This document shows, piece by piece, positions 5,099-5,681 of a stretch of 5,681 nucleotides of DNA. Position numbers and translations under genes: made by a program. Positions within the stretch are counted from its first letter, which is position 1; each line of letters opens with the position of its first letter. This DNA is from Syntrophaceae bacterium UBA2188 (GTDB lineage: Bacteria > Desulfobacterota > BSN033 > UBA1163). The stretch spans positions 31,187 through 36,867 of the forward strand of contig DCVM01000130.1 in NCBI GenBank assembly GCA_002327985.1, given 5' to 3'. The notes beneath the pieces are model-generated. The model ran no database searches. It saw nothing but the letters and a program-made list of their open reading frames with translations, and was not told the DNA's origin.

Positions 5099-5681
5099 AT
5101 GAAAAACCGATTTAGCATTTCATCCATTGAAAGAATCTTTAAACACAAATTCTCATACGCCACTCGAATTCATTTATTGTGGAAGGGAAGAGATTCGTTT
5201 CAGACGATCTTTGATGCCATCCAAAACGCAGAAAAATTTATCTGTCTCCAATTTTATATATTCAGAAATGACGAAACCGGGGCAGCCTTATCCGAATTAT
5301 TGAAACAAAAAAGCCGCGATGGAATAGAGGTCTATGTCCTGTATGACCACTTTGGATCCTTCGGGACTCCAAAGAGTTTTTGGAAAGAGATGAGAATGGC
5401 AGGTATTCAAATCAGGGCTTCCCGTCCCTTTAAATGGACCGACCCCTTTCATTATGTCCATCGTGATCACAGAAAGCTCATTGTAGTTGATTCAAGGAAG
5501 GCTTTCACCGGGGGACTCAACATCGCCAATGAATATAGTGGATTTCATCTTCGGAGGCGAAGCAGGGGTTGGCGCGACACAGGAATTTTGGTGGAAGGTC
5601 CAGTCGTCAAAGAACTTTTTGATACCTTCCAAAAAAGCTGGAGGACCTGGGGAGGGGAAAAAATTGTTTTTGAGGAGACCC
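5099..5681 (+). CDS. Phospholipase D / cardiolipin synthase-like protein, N-terminal part (3' end outside window)
   Basis: The predicted role is phosphatidyl transfer or phosphodiester cleavage, as in cardiolipin synthase, at the membrane. The visible 194 residues contain the first of two expected HKD motifs: His124, Lys126 and Asp131 in HRDHRKLIVVD, followed by the conserved TGGLNIANEY (137-146). Before it come IHLLWKGRDSF (24-34), near the point where PLD domains of this family begin, and LQFYIF (50-55), typical of the first PLD domain. A WRDTGILVEGP segment follows. The N-terminus has only about 20 residues before the domain and no transmembrane helices, unlike ClsA and more like ClsB/YbhO. 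The ATG at 5099 is the first start after an in-frame stop (5084-5086), with a weak AAGG about 10 nt upstream. The 39-bp gap after the amidase, without a terminator, allows co-transcription. The second HKD motif must lie beyond the edge. Cardiolipin synthase is the likeliest function, but other PLD-superfamily activities remain possible. Confidence 0.9.
   Translation, partial: MKNRFSISSIERIFKHKFSYATRIHLLWKGRDSFQTIFDAIQNAEKFICLQFYIFRNDETGAALSELLKQKSRDGIEVYVLYDHFGSFGTPKSFWKEMRMAGIQIRASRPFKWTDPFHYVHRDHRKLIVVDSRKAFTGGLNIANEYSGFHLRRRSRGWRDTGILVEGPVVKELFDTFQKSWRTWGGEKIVFEET

Overview
The window carries six protein-coding genes, two of them cut by the window edges. All are recognisable bacterial metabolic or lipid-enzyme families. 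I see no rRNA, tRNA, CRISPR array, transposase or phage gene. Strong AGGAGG-type ribosome binding sites, compact spacing and mixed base composition indicate a bacterium. The mix of fatty-acid-type dehydrogenases, a lipid kinase and an amidase would suit a metabolically versatile anaerobe such as a Desulfobacterota-like (deltaproteobacterial) lineage. That placement is inference from general protein character, not from any marker gene.

Layout: (1) 1-353 is the C-terminal half of ribulose-phosphate 3-epimerase (+). (2) 382-1260 is a complete 3-hydroxyacyl-CoA dehydrogenase (+), 28 bp downstream and probably co-transcribed. (3) 1286-2233 is a diacylglycerol/sphingosine-type lipid kinase on the minus strand, convergent with gene 2 across 25 bp. 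(4) About 220 bp of divergent intergenic DNA holds a 10-bp perfect inverted repeat and a perfect TATAAT box. (5) 2452-3402 is a lambda-crystallin/L-gulonate-dehydrogenase-like member of the 3-hydroxyacyl-CoA dehydrogenase superfamily (+). (6) 3403-3625 is a 223-bp non-coding leader with a 7+3+7 palindrome. (7) 3626-5059 is an amidase-signature hydrolase resembling the 6-aminohexanoate-cyclic-dimer hydrolase (NylA) branch (+). (8) 5099-5681 is the N-terminal part of a phospholipase D / cardiolipin-synthase-like protein (+), running off the right edge.

How the genes work together is only partly readable. The two dehydrogenases share a fold and catalytic scheme but belong to different subfamilies, so they are unlikely to be simple duplicates. 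The lipid kinase and the PLD-like protein both act on phospholipid-type substrates but are not adjacent. No single pathway is proven. The window looks mostly like ordinary chromosomal DNA. The points most worth checking are the two palindromic intergenic elements, an Asn-to-Leu change in the HxxNP motif of the second dehydrogenase, and a shortened C-terminal motif in the first.
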